Shown here: positions 34,592 through 40,087 of the stretch, one piece after another
Layout: each line of letters starts with the position of its first letter
How positions within the stretch are numbered: position 1 is the first letter of the stretch
Source: CAYUYV01 sp050331455
GTDB lineage: Bacteria; Pseudomonadota; Alphaproteobacteria; JAJFIK01
NCBI GenBank assembly: GCA_050331455.1
Contig: JBHJGV010000087.1
Span: 1 to 40,087 of the forward strand
Direction: 5' to 3'
Length of the DNA: 40,087 nucleotides
Notes under the pieces: generated by a model
The model's database searches: none
What the model was told of the DNA's origin: nothing
The model's input: only the letters and a program-made list of their open reading frames with translations
Program-made: the position numbers and the translations under genes

Positions 34592-35128
34592 ATGACCTTT
34601 TGCTACCCCCACCAGGCCACGGTGATAGCTGAAGCGGAGGCGGTCTCCGCCCGAGCAGAGGTTCGATCCGTGCCGACCCCGCAGGTAGTGACTGCGGACC
34701 AGCCCGAAAGGGCCGCTTCGGCCGATACGTTCGGTCAGCACGACGAAACAGCCAAGCCCAAAGACTATTTTATCGAGAAAGATGGAGTCCGCTTCGCCGG
34801 CAGCCATTTGATCGTTGATATGTGGCATGCCACGGGGCTTGACGACGAAGACCGGATCCAGGTTGCGTTTCTGGATGCGATTGAGCGGGCTGGGGCCACG
34901 TTGCTCCACATCCACACCCACAAATTCTCGGAAGGCGGCGGTGTTTCCGGCGTGGCCGTGTTGGCGGAAAGCCATATCAGCGTCCACACTTGGCCGGAAC
35001 GCGATTACGCCGCGTTCGACATATTTATGTGCGGTGATGCAAGGCCTTTGGAGGCGGTCGCCGCCTTGAAGGACGCCTTCGCGCCCAGGACCACGACGGT
35101 CACGGAACACAAACGCGGCGTGTTCTGA
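34592..35128 (+). CDS. speD: S-adenosylmethionine decarboxylase proenzyme (SpeD, short bacterial type)
   Basis: 178 residues from ATG 34592, which follows GAGGGAGGG at a 4-nt spacing; a TTG 15 nt upstream is less likely. The cleavage site is VAVLAESHISVHTWPE: the chain should break between E126 and S127, with S127 forming the pyruvoyl group. H132 and C147 in IFMCGD have the spacing found in the class 1b enzyme. The catalytic part matches the ~125-residue bacterial form, so the first ~60 residues (rich in Ala, Glu, Pro and Thr) are an unusual extension. It makes decarboxylated SAM for spermidine synthesis, fitting the ornithine decarboxylase gene after it. Confidence 0.94.
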   Translation: MTFCYPHQATVIAEAEAVSARAEVRSVPTPQVVTADQPERAASADTFGQHDETAKPKDYFIEKDGVRFAGSHLIVDMWHATGLDDEDRIQVAFLDAIERAGATLLHIHTHKFSEGGGVSGVAVLAESHISVHTWPERDYAAFDIFMCGDARPLEAVAALKDAFAPRTTTVTEHKRGVF

Positions 35129-35158
35129 CCGAACCCACCACAGCATGGATCGTCCGTG

Positions 35159-35204
35159 TTCCGGAAAGGCGCCGAGTGATCGGATCCGATTCCGGAAACG
35201 CGCC
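35159..35204. repeat. Direct repeat in the speD-ODC spacer
   Basis: TTCCGGAAAGGCGCC (35159-35173) recurs as TTCCGGAAACGCGCC (35190-35204), 14 of 15 positions matching with a 31-bp period. It lies in the 197-bp spacer between the two polyamine genes, and could be a paired regulator site or part of an mRNA structure. Confidence 0.55.
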
Positions 35205-35325
35205 TGCGTTTGTCCCCGGATGGGACGGCGCGGGCCGCTGTCCATAGCGTGTGGTGGTGCTTTGGGTGCCGAGGCCTTGTTGATCGGGTTTGGCTCCGCG
35301 GGGCGGGGCCATGGGAGTGAGCGCG

Positions 35326-36456
35326 ATGACTGAAAAAATTATGGAGTTCCTGCGCGCGCAGGAGCCTGCGACGCCGTGCCTTGTGGTGGACCTCGATGTG
35401 GTGGCCGAACGCCACGAAACATTGAAGACCTCCCTGCCGCTGGCGCAGATCTTTTACGCCGTGAAGGCCAATCCGGCCCCGGAGATTGTGTCCCTGCTGA
35501 TCCGTCAGGGCGCGAATTTCGACGTGGCCAGCCGGGCGGAACTGGACCTGTGCCAGTCCCTCGGGGCGAGCCCGGACCGGATTTCCTTTGGCAACACGAT
35601 CAAGAAGGCGGGCGATATCGCCTATGCCCATGAAAAGGGCGTGCGCCTTTACACCTTCGACAGTGCGGCCGAGCTCGACAAAATCGCCCGCCATGCGCCG
35701 GGCGCGAAGGTCGTGGTGCGGGTTCTGGTGCCCAATCTGGGCGCGGAATGGCCCTTGAGCCGCAAATTCGGCTGCGCGCCGGACATGGCGCGGGATCTGC
35801 TGCTTGAGGCCCGGGAGCGGGGCTTGGTTGCCCACGGTATCGCCTTCCATGTGGGCTCCCAACAGACCAATCTGGAGGCCTGGGACGCGGCCGTGGAGAT
35901 TGCCGCGCGTTTGTTCCGGGATCTGGAAGAACGGGGCGTGACCCTGGCGCTCGTCAATCTGGGCGGCGGTTTGCCGGCCCGCTATCGCACGCCGGTGGAT
36001 GGCATCGACGCCTATGGCCGGGCCGTGATGCATGCCATGACCAAGCATTTCGGCAACGATCTGCCGGCCATGATGGTGGAGCCGGGGCGCTATATGGTGG
36101 CCGATGCGGGCATCATTCAGTCCGAAGTCGTCCTGATTTCCCAGAAGGCCTATGACGACCCGACCCGCTGGGTCTATCTCGATATCGGCCGTTTCGGCGG
36201 CCTTGCGGAAACCGAAGGGGAGGCGATCCGCTACGAGATCGACACCGACGGGGAAGGCCGGGAAACCGGCCCCGTGGTCCTCGCCGGCCCCACCTGCGAC
36301 AGCGCCGATATTCTGTATGAAAAGTCCGGATACGAAATGCCCCTGGACCTGGCGATCGGCGAGAAGATCCACATCCACGCCGCCGGCGCCTACACCACGA
36401 CCTACGCATCCGTCGGCTTCAACGGCTTCCCCCCGTTGCAGGCCTATTACGTGTGA
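35326..36456 (+). CDS. Ornithine/lysine (diaminopimelate-like) decarboxylase, fold type III
   Basis: 376 residues from ATG 35326, with GGGAG 8 nt upstream; ATG 35311 is an alternative. PLP lysine K47 lies in FYAVKANPAPEI. HVGSQQTN, NLGGGLPARY, EPGRYMVADAG and the active-site cysteine C324 in GPTCDSADILYE identify the alanine-racemase-fold ornithine decarboxylase group. It should form putrescine from ornithine. With speD upstream it gives the two entry reactions of spermidine synthesis; spermidine synthase is not in the window. DAP or lysine specificity cannot be ruled out, but GPTCDSADIL and the length fit ornithine decarboxylase. Confidence 0.92.
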   Translation: MTEKIMEFLRAQEPATPCLVVDLDVVAERHETLKTSLPLAQIFYAVKANPAPEIVSLLIRQGANFDVASRAELDLCQSLGASPDRISFGNTIKKAGDIAYAHEKGVRLYTFDSAAELDKIARHAPGAKVVVRVLVPNLGAEWPLSRKFGCAPDMARDLLLEARERGLVAHGIAFHVGSQQTNLEAWDAAVEIAARLFRDLEERGVTLALVNLGGGLPARYRTPVDGIDAYGRAVMHAMTKHFGNDLPAMMVEPGRYMVADAGIIQSEVVLISQKAYDDPTRWVYLDIGRFGGLAETEGEAIRYEIDTDGEGRETGPVVLAGPTCDSADILYEKSGYEMPLDLAIGEKIHIHAAGAYTTTYASVGFNGFPPLQAYYV

Positions 36457-36464
36457 TCCGTACC

Positions 36465-36485
36465 CTGCCACTCCACGAGTGGCAG
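36465..36485 (+). terminator. Hairpin after the ornithine decarboxylase gene
   Basis: CTGCCACTC (36465-36473) and GAGTGGCAG (36477-36485) form a perfect 9-bp stem with a 3-nt loop, 8 bp after the stop codon. There is no T-run, so termination strength is uncertain. Confidence 0.6.
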
Positions 36486-36517
36486 GCCATTGAGTGCAGC
36501 TCCGGGCCCCAGCTCCA

Positions 36518-37071
36518 TCACCAATGGTTGACGGTGGCGGCGAGGCGGTCAATTCGGGTGGCGATGCGGCGGAAATCCTCCAGACGACAAAATATGCGCT
36601 CGATGGCGTTGTGTTCTCGGGAGAGGAAACCCGAGAAGCAGATCGTGCATCCGTGATAGACCTTGTACGGAATGTTAGGTGTAGCCCCTGCGGCTTCCGC
36701 GATCGTCCGGCGGCCCTTTTTGTCTTTGATAACCTTTGTCTTCCCTTTGATGCTCGAGGCACACCATGGGGCCCGGAGGGATGAGGAACTCATGAGCCTC
36801 TGAGACGGTGGCCCGCACCCGATAGAAAGCGCCTGTAAAATATCGAGCGAGTTTCTTTTCTCAATAAACCCTTTGAAGTTCCGGTAAAAAATCTTGTACA
36901 GACTATTGGTGTACGGCTCATATTTCAATCGGCATCCGGCCATCGGTGTCCGAACTTCAAGACATGAATGTTCCCGCCGATCACGCGATGATCGTCGACG
37001 GGCAGTTTGCCGTGCGTGTCCTTCCGGATCAGCAGCTTAAAACGGGCAAGCCGCTTACCGCTCAGCCAAAA
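36518..37071 (-). pseudogene. Degraded IS5-family transposase
   Basis: Reading the minus strand, the transposase start is recognisable in one frame from 37071 (FWLSGKRLARF, then GKLPVDDHRVIGGNIHVLKF and GHRWPDAD before a stop). It continues in another frame (YEPYTNSLYKIFYRNFKGF), and the C-terminus is NAIERIFCRLEDFRRIATRI followed by DRLAATVNHW. Intact relatives read FWLSDxQxARL..., CRWRDCPxxYGPxTTLYNRF and NAIERMFCRLKDFRRIATRYD. There is at least one frameshift, a deletion of the central part with the catalytic DDE region, and a small deletion near the end. It is non-functional. It marks the boundary between the polyamine genes and the accessory region; its terminal repeats were not identified. 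Confidence 0.82.
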
Positions 37072-37253
37072 CCCAGATCCCACACCAAACACCCTGAAAC
37101 CCCCGGAGAGCCAAGGATCACGCTTCGCTCCATCTGCGCAATCGACCTACGGGTCCGGAGCCTAAATAAGACGTCAGCGTCATTGCTTTCCTGCCAACCC
37201 ACTGATTCCAAAGCTTTTGGTGTGGCTCAGATTTTTTTTCTTCAAATGCGTGT

Positions 37254-37327
37254 TGACAGTAAAAAATGTCAGTTCATGCTGTTTGGGTGCTGTCATAGTT
37301 CAGCGCCACAAGAGTAAGTGACTTACT
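37254..37327 (+). promoter_or_regulatory. Putative promoter and two inverted repeats before the small peptide gene
   Basis: TTGACA (37253-37258) is a good -35; a weak CATGCT lies 16 nt later. TGACA (37254-37258) and TGTCA (37267-37271) are inverted around an A-rich centre and overlap the -35. AGTAAGTGACTTACT (37313-37327) is a perfect 15-nt palindrome just before the Shine-Dalgarno sequence of the peptide gene at 37353. This looks like a control region for the locus that follows, with no regulator gene nearby. Confidence 0.45.
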
Positions 37328-37352
37328 CACTTGCAATGAAAGGAGTGCTGTT

Positions 37353-37448
37353 ATGAAGCCTGCACTGTTGGATCTTCACGATCAGACGGCTGAGCGGATG
37401 AAGCCTCTGACACTTCGGTTGATTGGCGCTATGGAAACTCTTTTCTAG
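37353..37448 (+). pseudogene. 31-codon peptide, possible precursor-peptide start fused to ATP-grasp debris
   Basis: ATG 37353 follows an excellent AAAGGAG at 7 nt. The peptide starts MKPALLDLHDQTAERMKPLT and stops after 31 residues. From about residue 15 on, its DNA overlaps, in another frame, an ATP-grasp fragment that begins before 37421, so only the first ~15-20 residues may be original. A likely history is a deletion joining the start of a precursor-peptide gene to the 3' part of the neighbouring ATP-grasp gene. The leader-like character is inference; I do not recognise a named precursor family. It could instead be a real short peptide. Confidence 0.4.
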
Positions 37449-37693
37449 AATTTGTCCTATGTGATATTGATCCGGAAATCCGTCAGTACATGCTCGATTT
37501 TTTGAAGTTAGGCGGTTTGCATTTTGGATCTTTCGATCTGGTGGTCGATCCGGAAGGTGTGTATTGGTTTCTCGCATGCAATACACAGGGGCAGTGGTTC
37601 TGGCTCGATGAAACCATCGACTATGTCATTAGTGAAGCGTTTGCTGATCTGCTCTTCACAGAATATCATCGGGCATTGGAGGTGATGGGGTGA
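37394..37693 (+). pseudogene. C-terminal fragment of a RiPP-modifying ATP-grasp ligase (graspetide/MvdD-like)
   Basis: The frame is open from 37394 (after a TGA) to 37693 but has no upstream start except ATG 37490. It reads TSVDWRYGNSFLEFVL, a DWR-type motif, then MLDFLKLGGLHFGSFDLVVD, PEGVYWFLACNTQGQWFWLD and a helical end with AFADLLF. This matches the C-terminus of peptide-modifying ATP-grasp enzymes (LGLxFGAFDFIVTPxGEYxFLEINPNGQW), but the metal-binding Glu of LEIN is Ala (LACNT). About two thirds of the protein (usual length ~320) is missing. Such ligases form ester or amide cross-links in graspetides. It is inactive. Confidence 0.72.
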
Positions 37694-37721
37694 AATTTGG
37701 TAAATACGAATTTTTTTGAAT

Positions 37722-38942
37722 ATGGAGGCTGTCTTGAGGAAGTGCATTTTGGGCCTTGTCTCGTTCCTGGTCTTCCTAACGCCTGTTGTGGGGCATGCCG
37801 ATGATCAGAAGCGTTGGGATGACTATGTCAAAGAGGGGGATTATCTCACCGCTTTAGACCGCGTAAAAGGTCAGCGCGAAGAAATTCGTTTTTTTTATCA
37901 GATTACGGCTTGGTTGAACGCGATCCTTGGTGATGAAAAAAGCGCATTGAAAGATTATCACTATTCTATTGGATTAGAAACCGTGCCGGTCGAGAGCTAC
38001 GGCGAAATCGAAGGCGGTCAGCAGCTCACCCGAGCGAGTGCCCTTATCATCAGACTGGCGCGTGAGACCAACGCCATTCTGGTCAATGAAGCCCATCATG
38101 TATCGCAGCACCGCTCGTTTATGGCGAGCCTGCTTCCCTCGCTTGCCGAGCAGGGCTACCGGTACTTCGCCGTGGAAGCGCTGACACTGCAGAGCGCGCA
38201 GCTTCTCAATGATGGAGGTGATCTCACATGGAGTGCGCCTCTTTACGTCCACGATCCGATGTTCGCTGCACTTCTCTACACGGCACGGGATCTCGGCTTC
38301 ACGATCGTGGCCTATGAACAAACGCGTGAGCAGGCCTTGGATTGCTCGCAGTGTGATCGAAAGCAAAAAAGGGCCAAGCGGGAGAAGGATCAGGCTACAA
38401 ACATCTTTGAGCAGATTTTTGGAAGGGATCCGCAAGCGCGCGCCATTGTCTATGCCGGCTTTGATCATATCCATGAATGCGAAAAGCCGCAGGATGTAGC
38501 GGCAATGGCGGCAATTCTAAAGGCGCGGCTCAAAGGGGACCCGCTGTCGATCGATCAGGCCGACACGCCCTTTTATCAAGAGGCGGACAAGATCCCATCA
38601 GCGGTCCTAGCAATGGAAACCACCGATGACGACGCGTGCGTCGATGTCAAAGTCCATCATCCTGAACCCGGTTACGAGGCCCAGCGTCCCCGCTGGCTTT
38701 ACAAGTTGCCGGACCGGACAACTCAGTTGATCGATACCAGCAGCGTCGCCCTTGATCCGCCGTTCCTCATCCGTGTTCGCGATGCCGATGCCGCCAGCGA
38801 TACAATTCCCGCTGATCAGGTCCTGGTCACTGGGCCGGGTCCCTACGCTGTGAGTATCCCGACGGGGCGCTTCGTGAGGGTCACCGCAGAGCACCCGCCG
38901 ACGCAGAAAGTGATTGAGCTACAGACAATCCGGCTTGAATAA
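37722..38942 (+). CDS. Secreted protein of the ChaN/EreA/Tiki-like group, function unknown
   Basis: About 406 residues from ATG 37722. A TTG at 37734 is a strong rival because GGAGG lies 5 nt before it and the signal peptide then starts with its basic residues. The signal peptide is LGLVSFLVFLTPVVGHA. A short helical part resembling a TPR follows (WDDYVKEGDYLTALDRVKGQ, then ALKDYHYSIGLETVP). The central domain has NAILVNEAHHVSQHRSFMAS, GYRYFAVEAL, GFTIVAYEQ and AIVYAGFDHIHE, the Glu/His pattern of haem-binding-uptake/erythromycin-esterase-like proteins. A beta-rich C-terminal part ends it. The frame is intact, while the genes on both sides are broken. Likely periplasmic and linked to the peptide locus. 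Confidence 0.7.
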   Translation: MEAVLRKCILGLVSFLVFLTPVVGHADDQKRWDDYVKEGDYLTALDRVKGQREEIRFFYQITAWLNAILGDEKSALKDYHYSIGLETVPVESYGEIEGGQQLTRASALIIRLARETNAILVNEAHHVSQHRSFMASLLPSLAEQGYRYFAVEALTLQSAQLLNDGGDLTWSAPLYVHDPMFAALLYTARDLGFTIVAYEQTREQALDCSQCDRKQKRAKREKDQATNIFEQIFGRDPQARAIVYAGFDHIHECEKPQDVAAMAAILKARLKGDPLSIDQADTPFYQEADKIPSAVLAMETTDDDACVDVKVHHPEPGYEAQRPRWLYKLPDRTTQLIDTSSVALDPPFLIRVRDADAASDTIPADQVLVTGPGPYAVSIPTGRFVRVTAEHPPTQKVIELQTIRLE

Positions 38943-38985
38943 CGCGAGTGTCCAAAACAGCAAGCAAACGCCGAATGGAACTTGT

Positions 38986-39120
38986 ATGACGTCCGCACTG
39001 GTCCGGCAAGCTGAAGCTGCGGAATGCGGCATTGCCTGTATCACGATGATATTGCGTGTGTCGCGAAATGCTCCGGACACGGTGAAAATCCTGTGTCCGG
39101 AGCATTCAGCCGGAGAGTGA
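38986..39120 (+). pseudogene. N-terminal fragment of a C39 double-glycine peptidase (bacteriocin exporter)
   Basis: ATG 38986 starts MTSALVRQAEAAECGIACIT, which matches the beginning of C39 peptidase domains in bacteriocin/RiPP ABC exporters (VRQAEAAECGLACLAMI), including the catalytic cysteine. After about 25 residues the similarity ends and the frame runs through a hairpin (39067-39106) to a stop at 39120. The remaining ~690 residues of a typical peptidase-containing ABC transporter are absent. Its place just after the ATP-grasp fragment and the secreted protein supports a former peptide production and export locus. Confidence 0.75.
39067..39106. terminator. Perfect 14-bp hairpin between convergent genes
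   Basis: AATGCTCCGGACAC (39067-39080) and GTGTCCGGAGCATT (39093-39106) are separated by 12 nt. It is likely to end the transcript of the convergent minus-strand gene (stop at 39126). No long T-run follows in either direction. The C39 fragment's similarity ends at its edge, so a deletion joint may lie close to it. Confidence 0.6.
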
Positions 39121-39125
39121 AACGG

Positions 39126-40087
39126 TCAGCGGTTGTCAGTGCCGCTGGAGCCGCCACTCCCCCGCGTTTGCCACCATTCGAGAGCGGCCAAGATGGCAAG
39201 CGCAACGGGCCAGGCAATATTGAATCCGATGCTGACCTGATTGTTGATCTGGACGGATGCGGCTCCGCCATCGTCCGGCAGGGCCATCTCAATCAGAAAA
39301 CTGAAGCCATTTGCAACGAGACCTCCACCGATGATCCACGCCATCATCCGGCGATAGAAACGCGCAGGGTTGGCATAGGCAATGATCAGATAGACGACCA
39401 CGAAAATCGCTGCGGAAACACCGATCACGAACCGCCAATCCGGTGCCTTGATCCAATACAAAAAGTGGAAAAGGGCCACGGCTCCAGTGGCGCCAAGGAG
39501 TGCAAAAAATCGCCATTGTGCCAGGTCTTCCTTGAGGCCTTGCGTGGACGGGCCAGGCGCGGGTGCTGCGGCGCCTGTTGATATGTCCCCAGCCCGAACA
39601 TCTCGCCCAGCGACGGTCACCGGACCATCGGCATTGATGATCACCGTCGGCCCCGAGGTGTCCTCCCGCCCATAAGGGGCAACGCCCTCTCGGGCCGTCG
39701 GGACGGTGTCCTTCACTCCGTCCAACAGCTCCGAAACGGTGTATTCCTGTTCCGCCCCTTCGGGTTCCCATCGATAATCGGGGCCGTACCGATCCTGATC
39801 CTCCAGTCGCAGGAGATAATCGTATCCAACATCCCTGTCCGGCCGGTGCGGAAAGGGAACGCGGGCCTGCGGCTCGCATTCGGGATTGAGGCCGTGGACG
39901 CGGTTTAAGTGGACATTGATGGCGGCTAGGGCGGCCTGCCGGCGGCGCCCTGGTCCATCCACGAGAATGTCGATTTCCCTCTTGTCCATAGCGCCGCGGA
40001 CGAGGACCGTGCAGCCTTCGACCGTCAGCACACATCCTGTCCGCCAGCGGGTGTCGTCGGCCACCATGTCATGGGCAAACACGATGA
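39126..40087 (-). CDS. C-terminal part of a Roco/COR-domain-like protein with membrane tail, 5' end outside window
   Basis: The minus-strand frame is open from the right edge to 39126, at least 319 codons. The GTG at 40082 is probably not the true start. The first ~130 residues (TRWRTGCVLTVEGCTVLVRG, KREIDILVDGPGRRRQAALA, then VPFPHRPDRDVGYDYLLRLE and YTVSELLDGV) resemble the region after the COR domain in bacterial Roco proteins (LWRxGVVL... IxIxVxGP... VPLPGHP... DYxxLLxLE). A Gly/Ala/Pro linker follows, then about four hydrophobic segments (FFALLGATGAVALFHFLYWI, VIGVSAAIFVVVYLIIAYA, WIIGGGLVANGFSFLIEMAL, IAWPVALAILAALEWW). The Roc GTPase and any repeats would lie outside the window. Confidence 0.62.
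   Translation of the reverse strand, partial: IVFAHDMVADDTRWRTGCVLTVEGCTVLVRGAMDKREIDILVDGPGRRRQAALAAINVHLNRVHGLNPECEPQARVPFPHRPDRDVGYDYLLRLEDQDRYGPDYRWEPEGAEQEYTVSELLDGVKDTVPTAREGVAPYGREDTSGPTVIINADGPVTVAGRDVRAGDISTGAAAPAPGPSTQGLKEDLAQWRFFALLGATGAVALFHFLYWIKAPDWRFVIGVSAAIFVVVYLIIAYANPARFYRRMMAWIIGGGLVANGFSFLIEMALPDDGGAASVQINNQVSIGFNIAWPVALAILAALEWWQTRGSGGSSGTDNR

Noticed and set aside
36946..37317. 123-codon plus-strand frame over the IS5 remnant
   Set aside because: The minus strand of its first part encodes recognisable transposase sequence; the rest is non-coding upstream DNA.
1..40087. CRISPR arrays, tRNA or rRNA genes, replication origin
   Set aside because: I looked for regularly spaced repeats, tRNA T-arm sequences and rRNA-like blocks and saw none; short repeats found are isolated pairs or one four-copy tandem array.

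Overview
The window looks like chromosomal DNA from a GC-rich alphaproteobacterium, possibly Rhodospirillales-like. This rests on a MucR/Ros regulator, the glyA-nrdR-ribD-ribE-ribB-ribH-nusB order, NrtR-controlled nadABC, alphaproteobacterial families such as the COG5350-like phosphatase and the atypical IscU-like scaffold, and the overall base composition. No rRNA, tRNA or CRISPR array was recognised.

Layout. 1-1150 is accessory debris: the start of an IS1380-family transposase running off the left edge, a hipA gene missing its kinase domain, and non-coding sequence. 1152-4566 holds a radical SAM enzyme and a MucR regulator, then about 1.2 kb without a convincing gene. 4567-10814 is a housekeeping operon for one-carbon metabolism, dNTP-pool control, riboflavin synthesis and antitermination. 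Most of its genes are joined by 4-bp overlaps, but a ~300 bp MITE-like element sits between ribD and ribE. 10827-17123 (minus strand) has an SDR oxidoreductase and the de novo NAD cluster nrtR-nadA-nadB-nadC, with an operator-like palindrome touching the nadA ribosome binding site. 17183-25233 has a phosphatase, an HD hydrolase, a Lon-like protease, a tandem universal stress protein and a large hybrid histidine kinase. 25366-34419 has an IscU-like scaffold, an AsmA protein, an orphan ferric-iron binding protein, an FAH-family hydrolase, HU and glnE. 34592-36456 is a polyamine pair: S-adenosylmethionine decarboxylase and ornithine decarboxylase.

36457 to the right edge is accessory again. A degraded IS5-family transposase is followed by the wreck of what looks like a peptide (RiPP, graspetide-like) biosynthesis and export locus. 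It comprises a short leader-like peptide start with a strong ribosome binding site, the C-terminal third of a peptide-modifying ATP-grasp ligase, an intact secreted protein resembling the ChaN/EreA/Tiki group, and the first ~25 residues of a C39 double-glycine peptidase. A convergent gene at the right edge encodes the C-terminal part of a Roco (COR-domain)-like protein carrying a multi-pass membrane tail.

The most unusual material is this right-hand region. In the core, the points worth attention are the MITE that supplies the ribD stop codon, the zinc-ligand-free MucR, the RibB with a dead GTP cyclohydrolase II half, and the phosphatase and protease with altered nucleotide- or phosphate-binding loops. 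All function calls come from reading the sequence and recognising families; no database search was run.
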